Positions 1 to 8,626 of a stretch of 64,000 nt of DNA are shown piece after piece. Positions within the stretch are counted from its first letter, which is position 1. Every line of letters begins with the position of its first letter. The notes beneath the pieces were generated by a model. That model saw nothing but the letters and a program-made list of their open reading frames with translations. It was not told the DNA's origin and did not search any database. This DNA is from Staphylococcus americanisciuri (GTDB lineage: Bacteria; Bacillota; Bacilli; Staphylococcales; Staphylococcaceae): the NCBI RefSeq assembly GCF_024814435.1, contig NZ_JANUXY010000003.1:1-64000 (forward strand). Direction: 5' to 3'. A program made the translations under genes and the position numbers.

Positions 1-95
<95 letters not shown>

Positions 96-96
96 G

Positions 97-378
97 AAGT
101 AAGCTTGATTAGCTCGTTTGATTGTTTAAGTCAATCACTCTTGAAGTACTGCTCTGAGTACTCAATTATCGGAATTAACGTTGACATATTGTCATTCAGT
201 TTTCAATGTTCATATAAGCCATCTGAAACATTATATAACATAATTGCTTCGTTATCAAATATTTCTCAAGACTTTTTCTATAATAACTCATTTTTCATCA
301 ATTTTCAATAGTAACTTTTACACCATCGAATTTGACTGAAACTTTAATTTCATGTCGCTTCGTTCAAGCGACTTTAAC
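97..378 (-). other. 16S leader region
   Basis: Transcribed leader between the tandem promoters and 16S. It contains the segment around 175-215 which, read on the minus strand, resembles the conserved staphylococcal rRNA leader/spacer (GAAAACTGAATGACAATATG). This segment is associated with antitermination and processing. I see no protein-coding gene here. Confidence 0.6.
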
Positions 379-407
379 ATAATATCAAGTGTGTGCGTTG
401 TTGTCAA
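379..407 (-). promoter_or_regulatory. rRNA operon promoter P2
   Basis: On the minus strand there is a consensus -35 TTGACA (402-407), a 17-nt spacer and a -10 TATTAT (379-384), about 280 nt upstream of the 16S start. The strong -35 and its position fit the downstream member of a tandem rrn promoter pair. Inferred from sequence only. Confidence 0.85.
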
Positions 408-460
408 CAAGAAATTAACTTAATTTCATTTTTATTGCTTGTTTTCGCTCACAAGAAATC

Positions 461-489
461 ATTCTAATGGCTCTCTTCCAAAAAATCAA
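461..489 (-). promoter_or_regulatory. rRNA operon promoter P1
   Basis: On the minus strand there is a -35 TTGATT (484-489), a 17-nt spacer and a -10 TAGAAT (461-466). It is preceded by a very AT-rich stretch (490-530) that could act as an UP element. It lies about 80 nt upstream of P2, the usual tandem arrangement for rrn operons. Confidence 0.75.
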
Positions 490-592
490 GTCTTTTTTAG
501 TTTTTAATTATTTGTTTTTCTGAATCAAAAGAGAATAAAACAGCTAGAAAAAACTAATCCGAAACAAAAATTATAGTAAAGTGCTAGCCGAT

Positions 593-647
593 TGGGGCTG
601 AGACCTAATCATTTTATGCATTGGAAACTAATAAGTGGTATCCCAAC
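593..647. repeat. Intergenic dispersed repeat, copy 1 (TGAGAC type)
   Basis: Short element bounded by TTGGGG and TCCCAA. It contains GCTGAGAC, then an AT-rich centre, then GGAAACTAATAAGTGGTATCC. A clearly related copy lies at 27114-27174, with the same order of TGAGAC, GGGAAACCAATAA and GGTATCC. This is probably a dispersed staphylococcal intergenic repeat. Its function is unknown. Confidence 0.55.
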
Positions 648-707
648 TTCCTCCATAATCTTAAACTTGATTGTGATATATATACAAGAACTACTCAAAA
701 AGCAATG

Positions 708-731
708 ATGGACGGTTCTGATTCCGTCCAT
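708..731 (-). terminator. Terminator of mrp
   Basis: Hairpin ATGGACGG/CCGTCCAT directly after the mrp stop codon. On the minus strand it is followed a few bases later by a T run (CTTTTTG). Confidence 0.6.
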
Positions 732-748
732 TCCTCCCTATATATCAA

Positions 749-1813
749 CTACTTTGCTGTTTTGTTAATGATTTTCTGTGCGATTGACTGGTAAATACCA
801 CCTAATTTGTCTTCAGGCTGATAGATTGATGGTGCAAAATCAACTGGTTTCCATGATGGCTGTTCAAGTGGTAATTGACCTAAAAGTTCTGTCCCTAATT
901 CTTCTGCTAACTTCTGACCGCCACCTTTACCAAACACATATTCTTTGTTGCCCGTTTCTTTGCTTTCAAAATATGACATGTTTTCGATAACACCTAGGAT
1001 AGAGTGTTCTGTATGTTTCGCCATCGCTCCCGCTCTCGCTGCTACAAATGCTGCTGTTGGGTGTGGTGTTGTAACTATGATTTCTTTACTAGACGGCAAC
1101 ATCGTATGTACATCTAGTGCAACATCGCCAGTGCCAGGTGGTAAATCTAAAACAAGATAATCTAAGTCTCCCCACTTCACCTCTGTAAAGAAATTCGTCA
1201 ACATTTTCCCAAGCATAGGTCCGCGCCAAATCACAGGTGCATTTTCTTCCACAAAAAATGCCATTGAAATGACTTTGACACCATAACGTTCAACCGGTAC
1301 AACGGTCTTTCCTTCAATACCAGGTTTTTCATCGATCCCCATCATATCAGGTACACTAAAACCATAAATATCCGAATCAATTAATCCAACACGCTTACCT
1401 GCACGTGCAAGTGCGACTGCTAAGTTGACTGCAACTGTTGATTTCCCAACGCCACCTTTACCAGAAGCCACTGCAATAAACTCTAAATCATTGCCTTGAG
1501 CGATGAACTGTTCAATGGTTTGTTGTTCTTTCTCTTTACTTCCACGATATTTTTCAACTGTTTCTTCCGGAAGTTCCTCAAAACGAATGCCCACAGTTTT
1601 GGCACCATTCTCTTTTAATTTTTCTACTATTGCCATTTGCAAATCCAGTTGCGTTTGACCACCAAGTTGTGCCATGGCTACTTTGATGCTGACATGTTCT
1701 TTCTCTTCTTTAACTGATGCTTCTATAACACCACCCGTTTCACTAAGTGGTACGTTAATAATCGGATCATTGATTTCTCCAACGAGTTTTTTGACTTGTT
1801 CTACTGTTAACAC
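749..1813 (-). CDS. mrp: Mrp/NBP35-family ATP-binding protein (iron-sulfur carrier type)
   Basis: Cytosolic deviant-Walker P-loop ATPase of the Mrp/ApbC family, whose members carry or help assemble Fe-S clusters. An N-terminal DUF59/MIP18-like segment (about 1-85) is followed by the P-loop domain. Its Walker A GKGGVGKST is at about 118-126, and SDIYG and LPPGTGD follow. The start is taken as GTG at 1813 because AAAGGAGAGG sits 6 nt upstream; this gives 354 aa. An ATG further upstream would extend the protein past the ribosome binding site. The protein read from this start contains no cysteine, so the CxxC motif that holds the bridging cluster in classical Mrp proteins is absent. Family assignment is firm, but cluster binding is doubtful. 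Confidence 0.93.
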   Translation of the reverse strand: MLTVEQVKKLVGEINDPIINVPLSETGGVIEASVKEEKEHVSIKVAMAQLGGQTQLDLQMAIVEKLKENGAKTVGIRFEELPEETVEKYRGSKEKEQQTIEQFIAQGNDLEFIAVASGKGGVGKSTVAVNLAVALARAGKRVGLIDSDIYGFSVPDMMGIDEKPGIEGKTVVPVERYGVKVISMAFFVEENAPVIWRGPMLGKMLTNFFTEVKWGDLDYLVLDLPPGTGDVALDVHTMLPSSKEIIVTTPHPTAAFVAARAGAMAKHTEHSILGVIENMSYFESKETGNKEYVFGKGGGQKLAEELGTELLGQLPLEQPSWKPVDFAPSIYQPEDKLGGIYQSIAQKIINKTAK

Positions 1814-1932
1814 GAATGCCCTCTCCTTTGTACACATTTGATTCTAGTTTAACAAAATATAAAGCGATTGCATAAGGTATAAACCCTTGATTTGTTAAAA
1901 AAGTTTCCCATACAAAAATAACTGACTTGTAC

Positions 1933-1976
1933 GTGGAACAGGAATCGTATTTTCCAACTTGATTCTGCTGTCCCAC
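1933..1976. repeat. GTGGGACA-type hairpin repeat; probable terminator
   Basis: Inverted repeat: GTGGAACAGGAATC on one arm and GATTCTGCTGTCCCAC on the other. It lies between the MFS gene stop and mrp. Related hairpins occur at 27192-27238 and 33718-33771. It probably ends transcription of the MFS gene on the minus strand. Confidence 0.6.
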
Positions 1977-1997
1977 CCCAACTTCAGTTAATTGAGA

Positions 1998-3452
1998 TTA
2001 TGCACGTCTTACATTTTTATGCTTGGGTATTTTTCCCTTTTTTCCACGATCATAAATAAAGAAACTTAAAATAAAACCTACTAGTACAAAACCTGATGTA
2101 ACATAAAAGGCAAGGTTGATACCCGATGCCATTGCCTCACGTTGGGCAAGTGCAGATGACATACCAGTTGGTGCAAAATATTTTGACGCACCAATTGACA
2201 TAAGCGTTACCATTAATGCTGTTCCCATTGATCCTGCAATCGTACGCAATGTATTCATAATAGCTGTACCATGTGATACCATCTCATTTGATAATGAGTT
2301 AATGCCCGCTGTATTCAACGGCATCATCAATAAGGAGATAGAGAACAGTCTTACTGTATAAACAGTGATTACATACCAATATGCTGTATTGGCAGTTAAT
2401 TGTGCCATCATGACTGTTGAGATTAACAAGATAGCAAAACCAGGGATCACGAGCACACGAGCTCCTACTTTATCGTACAAACGGCCTGTTACAACTGACA
2501 TAATACCATTGATAACTGCGCCCGGTAAGACAACGAGTCCTGAGAGCATCGCTGATAAACCTAATGAACTTTGTACATAAAGTGGGATCAACAGTGCAGG
2601 TCCTACCATTGAAGTGAATGCAATCATAGACGCAATAGAAGTTAATGTGAAAGTGCGTGTCTCAAATGCATACAGATTCAATATTGGATTATCAATTTTA
2701 AGTTGTCGCAAAATAAAAATTGCAATGATAACAAAACTAATGATTAATGTGAGAAAAACAATCGGGTGATGGAACCCTTGAGAGCCAGCAATACTGAAAG
2801 AATACAACATAAGTCCGAATCCAAGTGTCGATAACACAACTGAGAACTTATCGAGCGTTACTTCTTTTATTGAACTAAAGTTACGCATGTAGACCATACC
2901 AAAAATATAGCCAATGATTGCTACAACGACGACAACATAAAGTGGTGCTCGCCATGAGAAATGGTCTACTAATACGCCTGAGAGTGTTGGACCTATCGCT
3001 GGGGCAAACTGTATGACAAGTCCAGAAAGACCCATCGCAAAACCACGACGATCTTTTGGGAATAACGAAAACATTGTAAATTGACTGAGTGGCATAATAA
3101 TCCCCGCTCCCACCGCTTGGATGACACGAGCAATCATTAATACAGAAAAACTAGGGGCTAAAGCAGCTGTTATAGAACCAATTAAAAATGCCCCCATCGC
3201 TAGTAAGTACAAATTACGCGTGGGGATACGATCCATAAAATAAGCTGTTAAAGGTATCATAATACCATTAACTAACATAAATCCAGTTACAAGCCACTGT
3301 GAGGTGCTTTCATCAATATTGAGCCCTTCCATAATAACAGGCAACGCTGTGTTTAATAATGTCTGGTTCAAGATCGCAATGAATGCACTAATGAGCATGA
3401 CGGCAACAATAATGTTACGCTGCTCTCGACTAACTTGAACGCTAGATGTCAT
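1998..3452 (-). CDS. MFS multidrug efflux transporter, EmrB/QacA (14-TM) type, LmrS-like
   Basis: Integral membrane drug:proton antiporter of the DHA2 family, 484 aa, with the length and hydrophobic pattern of 14-helix members. The N-terminal helix carries NQTLLNTALPVIM, the DHA2 signature. An MDR-type loop motif (FMDRIPTRN) lies between helices 2 and 3, and GPTLSGVL fits antiporter motif C. GAGAGGAG precedes the ATG. It is grouped with sepA and a second MFS gene, the arrangement known in S. aureus for lmrS, sepA and sdrM. By length it fits the LmrS position (about 480 aa) better than SdrM (about 447 aa). Substrates cannot be read from sequence. Confidence 0.88.
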   Translation of the reverse strand: MTSSVQVSREQRNIIVAVMLISAFIAILNQTLLNTALPVIMEGLNIDESTSQWLVTGFMLVNGIMIPLTAYFMDRIPTRNLYLLAMGAFLIGSITAALAPSFSVLMIARVIQAVGAGIIMPLSQFTMFSLFPKDRRGFAMGLSGLVIQFAPAIGPTLSGVLVDHFSWRAPLYVVVVVAIIGYIFGMVYMRNFSSIKEVTLDKFSVVLSTLGFGLMLYSFSIAGSQGFHHPIVFLTLIISFVIIAIFILRQLKIDNPILNLYAFETRTFTLTSIASMIAFTSMVGPALLIPLYVQSSLGLSAMLSGLVVLPGAVINGIMSVVTGRLYDKVGARVLVIPGFAILLISTVMMAQLTANTAYWYVITVYTVRLFSISLLMMPLNTAGINSLSNEMVSHGTAIMNTLRTIAGSMGTALMVTLMSIGASKYFAPTGMSSALAQREAMASGINLAFYVTSGFVLVGFILSFFIYDRGKKGKIPKHKNVRRA

Positions 3453-3533
3453 AAAAATTCTCCTCTCTTTTGGTCATTCCTATATTTTACGACCAAATGG
3501 TTAGCTTGGCAAATCATTTGTCACAAATCTTCT

Positions 3534-3989
3534 CTATCCTCGTCTGTTCAAATCTTTAGAGTCAGGATAAAAAACTTCTTTGCATACATATAACAGTGCA
3601 ATAATAATCATCAACACCCAATAATCTATATGGATCTTCGTATAGTGAATGTGTATCATATAATAAAACATTAACACCATAAATGTGTATGTTATTAGAT
3701 GAAAGCAAAAACCCTGAAAATATGGACTGAAATATAACTTTTTCCGCAATAAATCCATCGTATATTCAATACAAAATATAACAAAATAACTCAATAAGAT
3801 ATAACTGCCATAATATATTAAATTATCGTAGAATCCCTCATTAAATGAAAATTCACCTAAACCTAAAATGATAAGAATTCGACTCACACCGTAAAGTCCA
3901 AATGCCAACAATGTAAGAAAAATCATGCCTGAAATTGCAAAAATGGAAAGAATCACGAATAAGGAAAATACATTAAATCTACCTTTCAT
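3534..3989 (-). CDS. sepA: SepA-type multidrug efflux protein
   Basis: Small membrane protein of 151 aa with four hydrophobic segments (about 10-35, 50-75, 90-112 and 118-138). It matches staphylococcal SepA (about 157 aa) in size, layout and position between two MFS drug transporters. SepA has been linked to antiseptic and dye resistance in S. aureus, and the same role is inferred here from context. The ATG follows GGAGGG. The gene is compact, with a few dozen bases to the next gene on either side, and may be co-transcribed with the flanking transporter 4028-5353. Confidence 0.8.
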   Translation of the reverse strand: MKGRFNVFSLFVILSIFAISGMIFLTLLAFGLYGVSRILIILGLGEFSFNEGFYDNLIYYGSYILLSYFVIFCIEYTMDLLRKKLYFSPYFQGFCFHLITYTFMVLMFYYMIHIHYTKIHIDYWVLMIIIALLYVCKEVFYPDSKDLNRRG

Positions 3990-4027
3990 CGTTCATCCCT
4001 CCAATTTTTTAAAAATGATCTATTCTA

Positions 4028-5353
4028 TTATGCTATATCATGTATACTTCTAAACCAAATTAAGACTAATAACAAGACAATCGTAATTGCTACGAGCATG
4101 ACATTTTGAATTGGCCATTGCGTAAATGACACTTGCAGCAAATATATTGTGCCAATAACTGCTGATCCAGACGCACTTCCCATATTACGTGTCAATGTAA
4201 ATAAAGACATCATCTTCTTCATATTCGGCTGTGTCGACGTCTCTTGAACAGTGACACTGTCCTTCGTATAAATCATACCAAAGCTTAACCCTACAATAAA
4301 CATAACAATAGCAATCGCCCAAATATTAGTTGCACCGATATACATACTAATGCTACCTATCAATAATAAACCAAACGCCAACAGATAACTCCCTTTTAAT
4401 GATAAGCGCATTTCAATTTTATCTAATGTGAAATTAATGACCAACCATGCAATAGAAAGTGGAAAAATGAGCAGACCACTTTGTAATGGGCTTAGGTGTA
4501 AATTGTCTTGTACGTATGTTGGAATAAAGACGTTAAAACCAATCAATATAAAAGCTACAAAAAAATCTGTAAAGAATGCACGTACAATCTGTGGCTTGAA
4601 TTCATTAATTGGGAAAAATGATGTAGTGCGTCGCTTAGAATCATACCAAATAGTTATACCAAAACCTATTAAGATGATAAATGCACTAACTGTTATAAAG
4701 CCAGTTGTCGGTATGACAAGCGCTACAATCAATGCAAGAATCAGTAAATACATCAATGAGATACCTAAATAATCTATCGCTTGTCGCACAATCGATTCAT
4801 TTTCAAAGTGATAGCTATATATAACGAATAAAAATGCAATCACACCGATTGGAACATTGATATAAAATAACCAATGCCATGTCGCAATTTCTAAAATAAA
4901 GCCACCGAGAAATGGTCCTAAAATACTCGATATTCCCCAGACACTTCCGACAATCCCCATCACTTTATAACGAAATGGAATTTCAAATGCTAACTTGGGT
5001 ACTATCTGAACTAAAGACATATTCATACCCGCACCAATCCCTTGAATTAGACGTGCAATAATCAGCATGTCAAAACTTGTACTCATACCCGATAGCAAAC
5101 TACCACCAATAAATAATATGAGGCCTCCAATAGTGACGTACAATACTTTGACGCGTGACATCAACTCACTCAACAAAGGGATCACCATAATAATCCCAAT
5201 GAAATACATTGTAATAACAAGTGATATAGATGACTGTGCGTTAAGATCATCTCGAATGGTAGGTAACGCCAATGAAACAATTGAAGATTCTATAGCTGAC
5301 ATAAACATAATAAGCACGAGCGATATAATAATGCATGTTCTTTTTAGATTCAT
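4028..5353 (-). CDS. sdrM: MFS multidrug efflux transporter, SdrM-like
   Basis: Drug:proton antiporter of the DHA2/EmrB family, 441 aa from the ATG preceded by GAAAGGAG. An earlier in-frame ATG would put the ribosome binding site inside the gene. The first helix holds MSAIESSIVSLALPTI, the family signature. GPFLGGFILE fits antiporter motif C. Size and position next to sepA match S. aureus SdrM (about 447 aa), reported as a norfloxacin/dye exporter. Substrate range here is inferred only. The name could be exchanged with the neighbouring MFS gene, since both belong to the same family. Confidence 0.8.
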   Translation of the reverse strand: MNLKRTCIIISLVLIMFMSAIESSIVSLALPTIRDDLNAQSSISLVITMYFIGIIMVIPLLSELMSRVKVLYVTIGGLILFIGGSLLSGMSTSFDMLIIARLIQGIGAGMNMSLVQIVPKLAFEIPFRYKVMGIVGSVWGISSILGPFLGGFILEIATWHWLFYINVPIGVIAFLFVIYSYHFENESIVRQAIDYLGISLMYLLILALIVALVIPTTGFITVSAFIILIGFGITIWYDSKRRTTSFFPINEFKPQIVRAFFTDFFVAFILIGFNVFIPTYVQDNLHLSPLQSGLLIFPLSIAWLVINFTLDKIEMRLSLKGSYLLAFGLLLIGSISMYIGATNIWAIAIVMFIVGLSFGMIYTKDSVTVQETSTQPNMKKMMSLFTLTRNMGSASGSAVIGTIYLLQVSFTQWPIQNVMLVAITIVLLLVLIWFRSIHDIA

Positions 5354-5427
5354 TGTTGACACTCCTTTCAAGTTATTATCATGTGTCATATCCATAAAAA
5401 CAATACGTCATTTGATACACATAACTA

Positions 5428-5460
5428 AGGCTAGAACCTCAATTTATGAAGTGCTAGCCT
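5428..5460. terminator. Candidate terminator between trhA and the sdrM-like gene
   Basis: Seven-base perfect stem AGGCTAG/CTAGCCT with a 19-nt loop, located just past the trhA stop codon. There is no strong T run on either side, so the call is weak. Confidence 0.3.
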
Positions 5461-5486
5461 ACCTAACCTATATAATGGGGTCAGTG

Positions 5487-6182
5487 TTACATAAAATAAA
5501 GAATTCCTACAAAATGGAACATTGATGCAATCAAAATAAAAATATGCCAAATCATATGGAAGTATGGGCGATTCTTTTGCGCATAGAACCATGCACCAAT
5601 AGTATATGAGATACCGCCTAGTAAGATGAAGATAAGGAACCACCATAAACCTTTGCTAATAATAATCGGCAAGTAGATAATACCTACCCATCCCATCAAT
5701 AAATAAATGAGCAAGCTGAGTTTAGAGTTTACTTTTGTTGCAATCGCCTTATACAAAATACCCCAAATCGTTGCACCCCATAAAATAATCATAATCGACC
5801 AACCAAGCCATCCGCCTACTAGCACGAGTGACACCGGTGTATATGTTCCTGTAATCGCCACATAAATCATACTGTGATCAATGATACGCATCACATACTT
5901 ATGCGGGGAGTTCTGTTGCATCGTATGATAAACCGTAGAAGATATAAACATTAAAAACAAGCTAATGACAAAGATAGAGACACCCACTGACATGAGTACG
6001 CCCGACGTTGCATAGCTATAAACGGCCGCATAAGGTAAAGCGATTAACATAAGCAGCGCAGCCACGCCGTGCGATACAGAGTTTCCTATCTCTTCACCAA
6101 ATGTTAACGGATTAATATCTCTAAATGTTTCAAGTGCTGTCTTTTTCTTGGCTTTCGCATTTGTTGCGCCTACTTTTGTCAT
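5487..6182 (-). CDS. trhA: Hemolysin III family (TrhA/YqfA, PAQR-type) membrane protein
   Basis: Seven-helix membrane protein of the hemolysin III/PAQR family, 231 aa. It carries the family motifs EIGNSVSHGVAA near the N-terminus, SSTVYHT and DHSMIYVAITGTY in the middle, and a C-terminal WHIFILIASMFHF. The Ser/His/Asp/His set matches the metal-binding residues of PAQR proteins. B. subtilis and E. coli relatives affect membrane fluidity and lipid homeostasis. The hemolysin name is historical. The ATG at 6182 is preferred because AAGGGTGATGAA precedes it. The gene starts 10 nt after the upstream pyrophosphorylase stop, so the two are probably one operon. Confidence 0.9.
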   Translation of the reverse strand: MTKVGATNAKAKKKTALETFRDINPLTFGEEIGNSVSHGVAALLMLIALPYAAVYSYATSGVLMSVGVSIFVISLFLMFISSTVYHTMQQNSPHKYVMRIIDHSMIYVAITGTYTPVSLVLVGGWLGWSIMIILWGATIWGILYKAIATKVNSKLSLLIYLLMGWVGIIYLPIIISKGLWWFLIFILLGGISYTIGAWFYAQKNRPYFHMIWHIFILIASMFHFVGILYFM

Positions 6183-6192
6183 TTCATCACCC

Positions 6193-7383
6193 TTATTCAA
6201 TGATATTCATGCGTTTTAAGTCCGCAGTTGCGGTTTCAACACTATCCTTGCCTTCTTTATTTTTCAATGGACTGAACTCTTCTTCACGTGGTACTTGTAA
6301 TGTAATGAAAGAATTTGCATACTTGAAAATATCAAAATAAAATAGTTCAAACTTAAGTGTTGGCCGAGTTACAACGCCAAAATCTTCATCTAGTTGTTCC
6401 AGTTGTTTGATAGCAAGATGATATGGCAATGCTTTGTCCACTGCTTGATTAATAAATGCTAGACGGAATGCATGAATACCAATATTTGCATTGTTGAATG
6501 TGTCAGCAGCACCATCTTCCAGCTCTGAATATTCTAAGACAACATCTTTACCATCTTGTACAACGAGGCGCCCAACAGATTCCCCTGGTTTCGGTGCAAT
6601 TGACTTAGAAGTCACATCTTTATGGTGATGTACTGTAAAGCCTGCAAACAACGGATCGAGTACACGAACAAGCACATTATCAATATTATTCATGAACACG
6701 TACTCATTACCGTTTTCAATCATCTGTGCCAAATAACCCGCTGATTTTAAAGACTTGAATACCCCGCCATTTCCATTCGGTGTTTCCATAATTTGACTCG
6801 TTTTATCAAAAATTAATTGCCCCGCTTCGTTCAACGCCACCATATTATCTTGTTTAAAGAAATAAATATGTGCTTCTGGATAGTTAAAATAGCGATGCGC
6901 TTCAAAAAAGGCACGTGTTGCTTCGTCATTAATATCGCTCGTCATAATATACCAGTCAACGAACGTCCCCGTTTTTTCTTGTAGTTCTAACAATTGATCC
7001 GCTTGTAGTTCAAAAAGGCTTTTATTGCCAATTGTAAATGTTCCTTTAGGGCCTTTATGTCCAAGGCGTGTACCTTGTCCACCAGCCAACAATAACACCG
7101 CAAACTTACTGTTTTTAATCGCTTCTAATCCTTCACTTGTATACATTGTAATAGTGTCATCATCAAATGTTACACGTTGTTCAAAGTTAACTTCTTGAAC
7201 ACCTGATACGTCTTTGATTGTTTGTCTGTTCACATACACATCATTATATAATGCCTGAATCTCTGCTAAATCTAATGACGCAACCTTTTCACTAAGGCGT
7301 TCTTTTTCATTTGTGCTCATCATTTTTTCATATTCACACAAATGCGCTTGATTAACCTTTTCTAATTTATTCTTCTCTAACAT
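6193..7383 (-). CDS. UDPGP-type nucleotide sugar pyrophosphorylase (UDP-GlcNAc/UDP-glucose class)
   Basis: Cytosolic nucleotidyltransferase that couples UTP to a sugar 1-phosphate. It belongs to the eukaryote-like UDPGP/UAP1 family rather than the GalU or GlmU families. The nucleotide-binding signature [17 protein letters not shown] lies at about 98-114. Further family motifs are [21 protein letters not shown] and a C-terminal FELFYFDIF. The length of 396 aa fits the staphylococcal homologue (about 395 aa). ATG at 7383 was chosen because an AAAGGAG lies 14 nt upstream and the family N-terminus begins here. The actual sugar substrate is not established. Confidence 0.88.
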   Translation of the reverse strand: MLEKNKLEKVNQAHLCEYEKMMSTNEKERLSEKVASLDLAEIQALYNDVYVNRQTIKDVSGVQEVNFEQRVTFDDDTITMYTSEGLEAIKNSKFAVLLLAGGQGTRLGHKGPKGTFTIGNKSLFELQADQLLELQEKTGTFVDWYIMTSDINDEATRAFFEAHRYFNYPEAHIYFFKQDNMVALNEAGQLIFDKTSQIMETPNGNGGVFKSLKSAGYLAQMIENGNEYVFMNNIDNVLVRVLDPLFAGFTVHHHKDVTSKSIAPKPGESVGRLVVQDGKDVVLEYSELEDGAADTFNNANIGIHAFRLAFINQAVDKALPYHLAIKQLEQLDEDFGVVTRPTLKFELFYFDIFKYANSFITLQVPREEEFSPLKNKEGKDSVETATADLKRMNIIE

Positions 7384-7480
7384 AACTTCTTTTTTCGCTC
7401 CTTTTGAATAGGTAATTCGTATGCAAGGCTTGAGATAAAGTGATAAGAAACTAGTAAATCGTCTCTCAATCTCCTGCAAA

Positions 7481-7993
7481 TTACTTATAATGTAGCATCG
7501 ATTCTAAAACGTACTTAAACCCCTCATCAAACAGCATATAAATTGTCAAAATACTAAATGTCGTTGCCAATGATAAATCAACAAGTCCCCCTGTTTTAAA
7601 GTGAATGGGGAATCTTACCCTTATTGGTACTGGAAATAATAAATGCACACCTCTTGGCGTGAGCATATCTAATATTACATGTGAAAGCATACCACAGATT
7701 ATTGAAATCATGTAGTATATCGGTGTTTGGATAAAATATAATAACCCATATGTCATCATAATAAATAGTATTGAATGTGTCAGCGTTCGATGTCCAAACA
7801 AATGTTTGACTATCCAGCTAAGTAACCATAATTTTCTTCCTATCTTACTTCGTGTATGGCAAATATCTGGAAATATACTCGCAATGCCTGCTATGACCAT
7901 ACTTGTCACGGTTTCAAAAATATCTAATTCAAAATGTAGCGCAACGGCTGTACCAACTAATAAACCCGCAGCCGCATGTGTTTTACCTGTCAT
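7481..7993 (-). CDS. YdjM-type membrane-bound metal-dependent hydrolase (DUF457)
   Basis: Membrane protein of 170 aa beginning [10 protein letters not shown]. The early His, the later [12 protein letters not shown] and [10 protein letters not shown], and [15 protein letters not shown] together form the metal-ligand set of the YdjM/DUF457 family, interspersed with about four hydrophobic helices. B. subtilis and E. coli relatives include LexA-regulated YdjM. No LexA box was recognised here. The ATG at 7993 is preceded by GAAAGGAGTG. The biochemical activity of the family is unproven. Confidence 0.85.
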   Translation of the reverse strand: MTGKTHAAAGLLVGTAVALHFELDIFETVTSMVIAGIASIFPDICHTRSKIGRKLWLLSWIVKHLFGHRTLTHSILFIMMTYGLLYFIQTPIYYMISIICGMLSHVILDMLTPRGVHLLFPVPIRVRFPIHFKTGGLVDLSLATTFSILTIYMLFDEGFKYVLESMLHYK

Positions 7994-8110
7994 GAAGGCA
8001 CTCCTTTCTATACAACACAAAAATTATAGCATAAAACACATAAAAACACGAACGTATTTTCGCTTATTTATTAGTATGTCACATTAATTTAAAAAGTATC
8101 ACACATTCAC

Positions 8111-8139
8111 TTGCAAAATTGATATGAATGCGTTATCAT
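8111..8139 (+). promoter_or_regulatory. Sigma-A promoter of the SunI-like gene
   Basis: -35 TTGCAA (8111-8116), a 17-nt spacer and -10 TATCAT (8134-8139) lie about 35 nt upstream of the chosen start codon on the plus strand. Confidence 0.65.
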
Positions 8140-8174
8140 GTATTTACAAATTAGTTAAAGGATGTGTCAGTCGA

Positions 8175-8435
8175 ATGGCTATGACAGTTAAGAAAAACGA
8201 CAAGGAAGTACAAATTCAATGGAGAGTTGCTGATATCCGTATTCCTAATGAAGCAATCAAAAATGTTTCAGAAGACAGAGATATCCATGCAGTACCTGAG
8301 TTAGACAACAAGCACGTTTCTCGTATCGGTTCAACATTTGGTAAAACGAACCGTGTCATTATCGATACTGAAGATCATCAATACATTATCTACACATTTA
8401 ATGATAAAAAAGTTTATAACGAAGTCACGAAATAA
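8175..8435 (+). CDS. Small SunI-like bacterial PH-domain protein
   Basis: Basic, soluble protein of 86 aa starting [12 protein letters not shown]. Conserved-looking stretches are [11 protein letters not shown] and [18 protein letters not shown], ending with a YIIYT strand. As I recall, this matches a conserved staphylococcal protein of the same length whose fold is a bacterial PH domain like that of the sublancin immunity protein SunI. No membrane helix is seen. AAAGGATG lies 12-15 nt upstream of the ATG. The gene stands alone on the plus strand with its own promoter and a strong terminator, right at the edge of the immunity-like island. A role in bacteriocin or toxin immunity is only suggested by family and place. 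Confidence 0.65.
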   Translation: MAMTVKKNDKEVQIQWRVADIRIPNEAIKNVSEDRDIHAVPELDNKHVSRIGSTFGKTNRVIIDTEDHQYIIYTFNDKKVYNEVTK

Positions 8436-8450
8436 GTGAGTTTATAATAA

Positions 8451-8488
8451 AAGACGGCGTTCTCTTTCGGGAGAGCGTCGTCTTTTTT
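8451..8488 (+). terminator. Rho-independent terminator after the SunI-like gene
   Basis: 14-bp imperfect stem (AAGACGGCGTTCTC with GAGAGCGTCGTCTT), a short loop and a T6 run on the plus strand. Confidence 0.9.
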
Positions 8489-8626
8489 GTGAGAGTATTA
8501 TAGGACTTTCATGTAGTAGTAAAGAGAGAAAAAGTGTGGATAGCTTGTCACTTCAATCAGCTACTCACTTCTATATGAGACCTATGACTAGGATTGAATA
8601 TATTTACTCATATCCTAGTCTCTTAA

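Noticed and set aside
778-1160. Plus-strand open frames opposite mrp
   Set aside because: They mirror the strongly supported Mrp frame, have no ribosome binding site and no protein-like composition.
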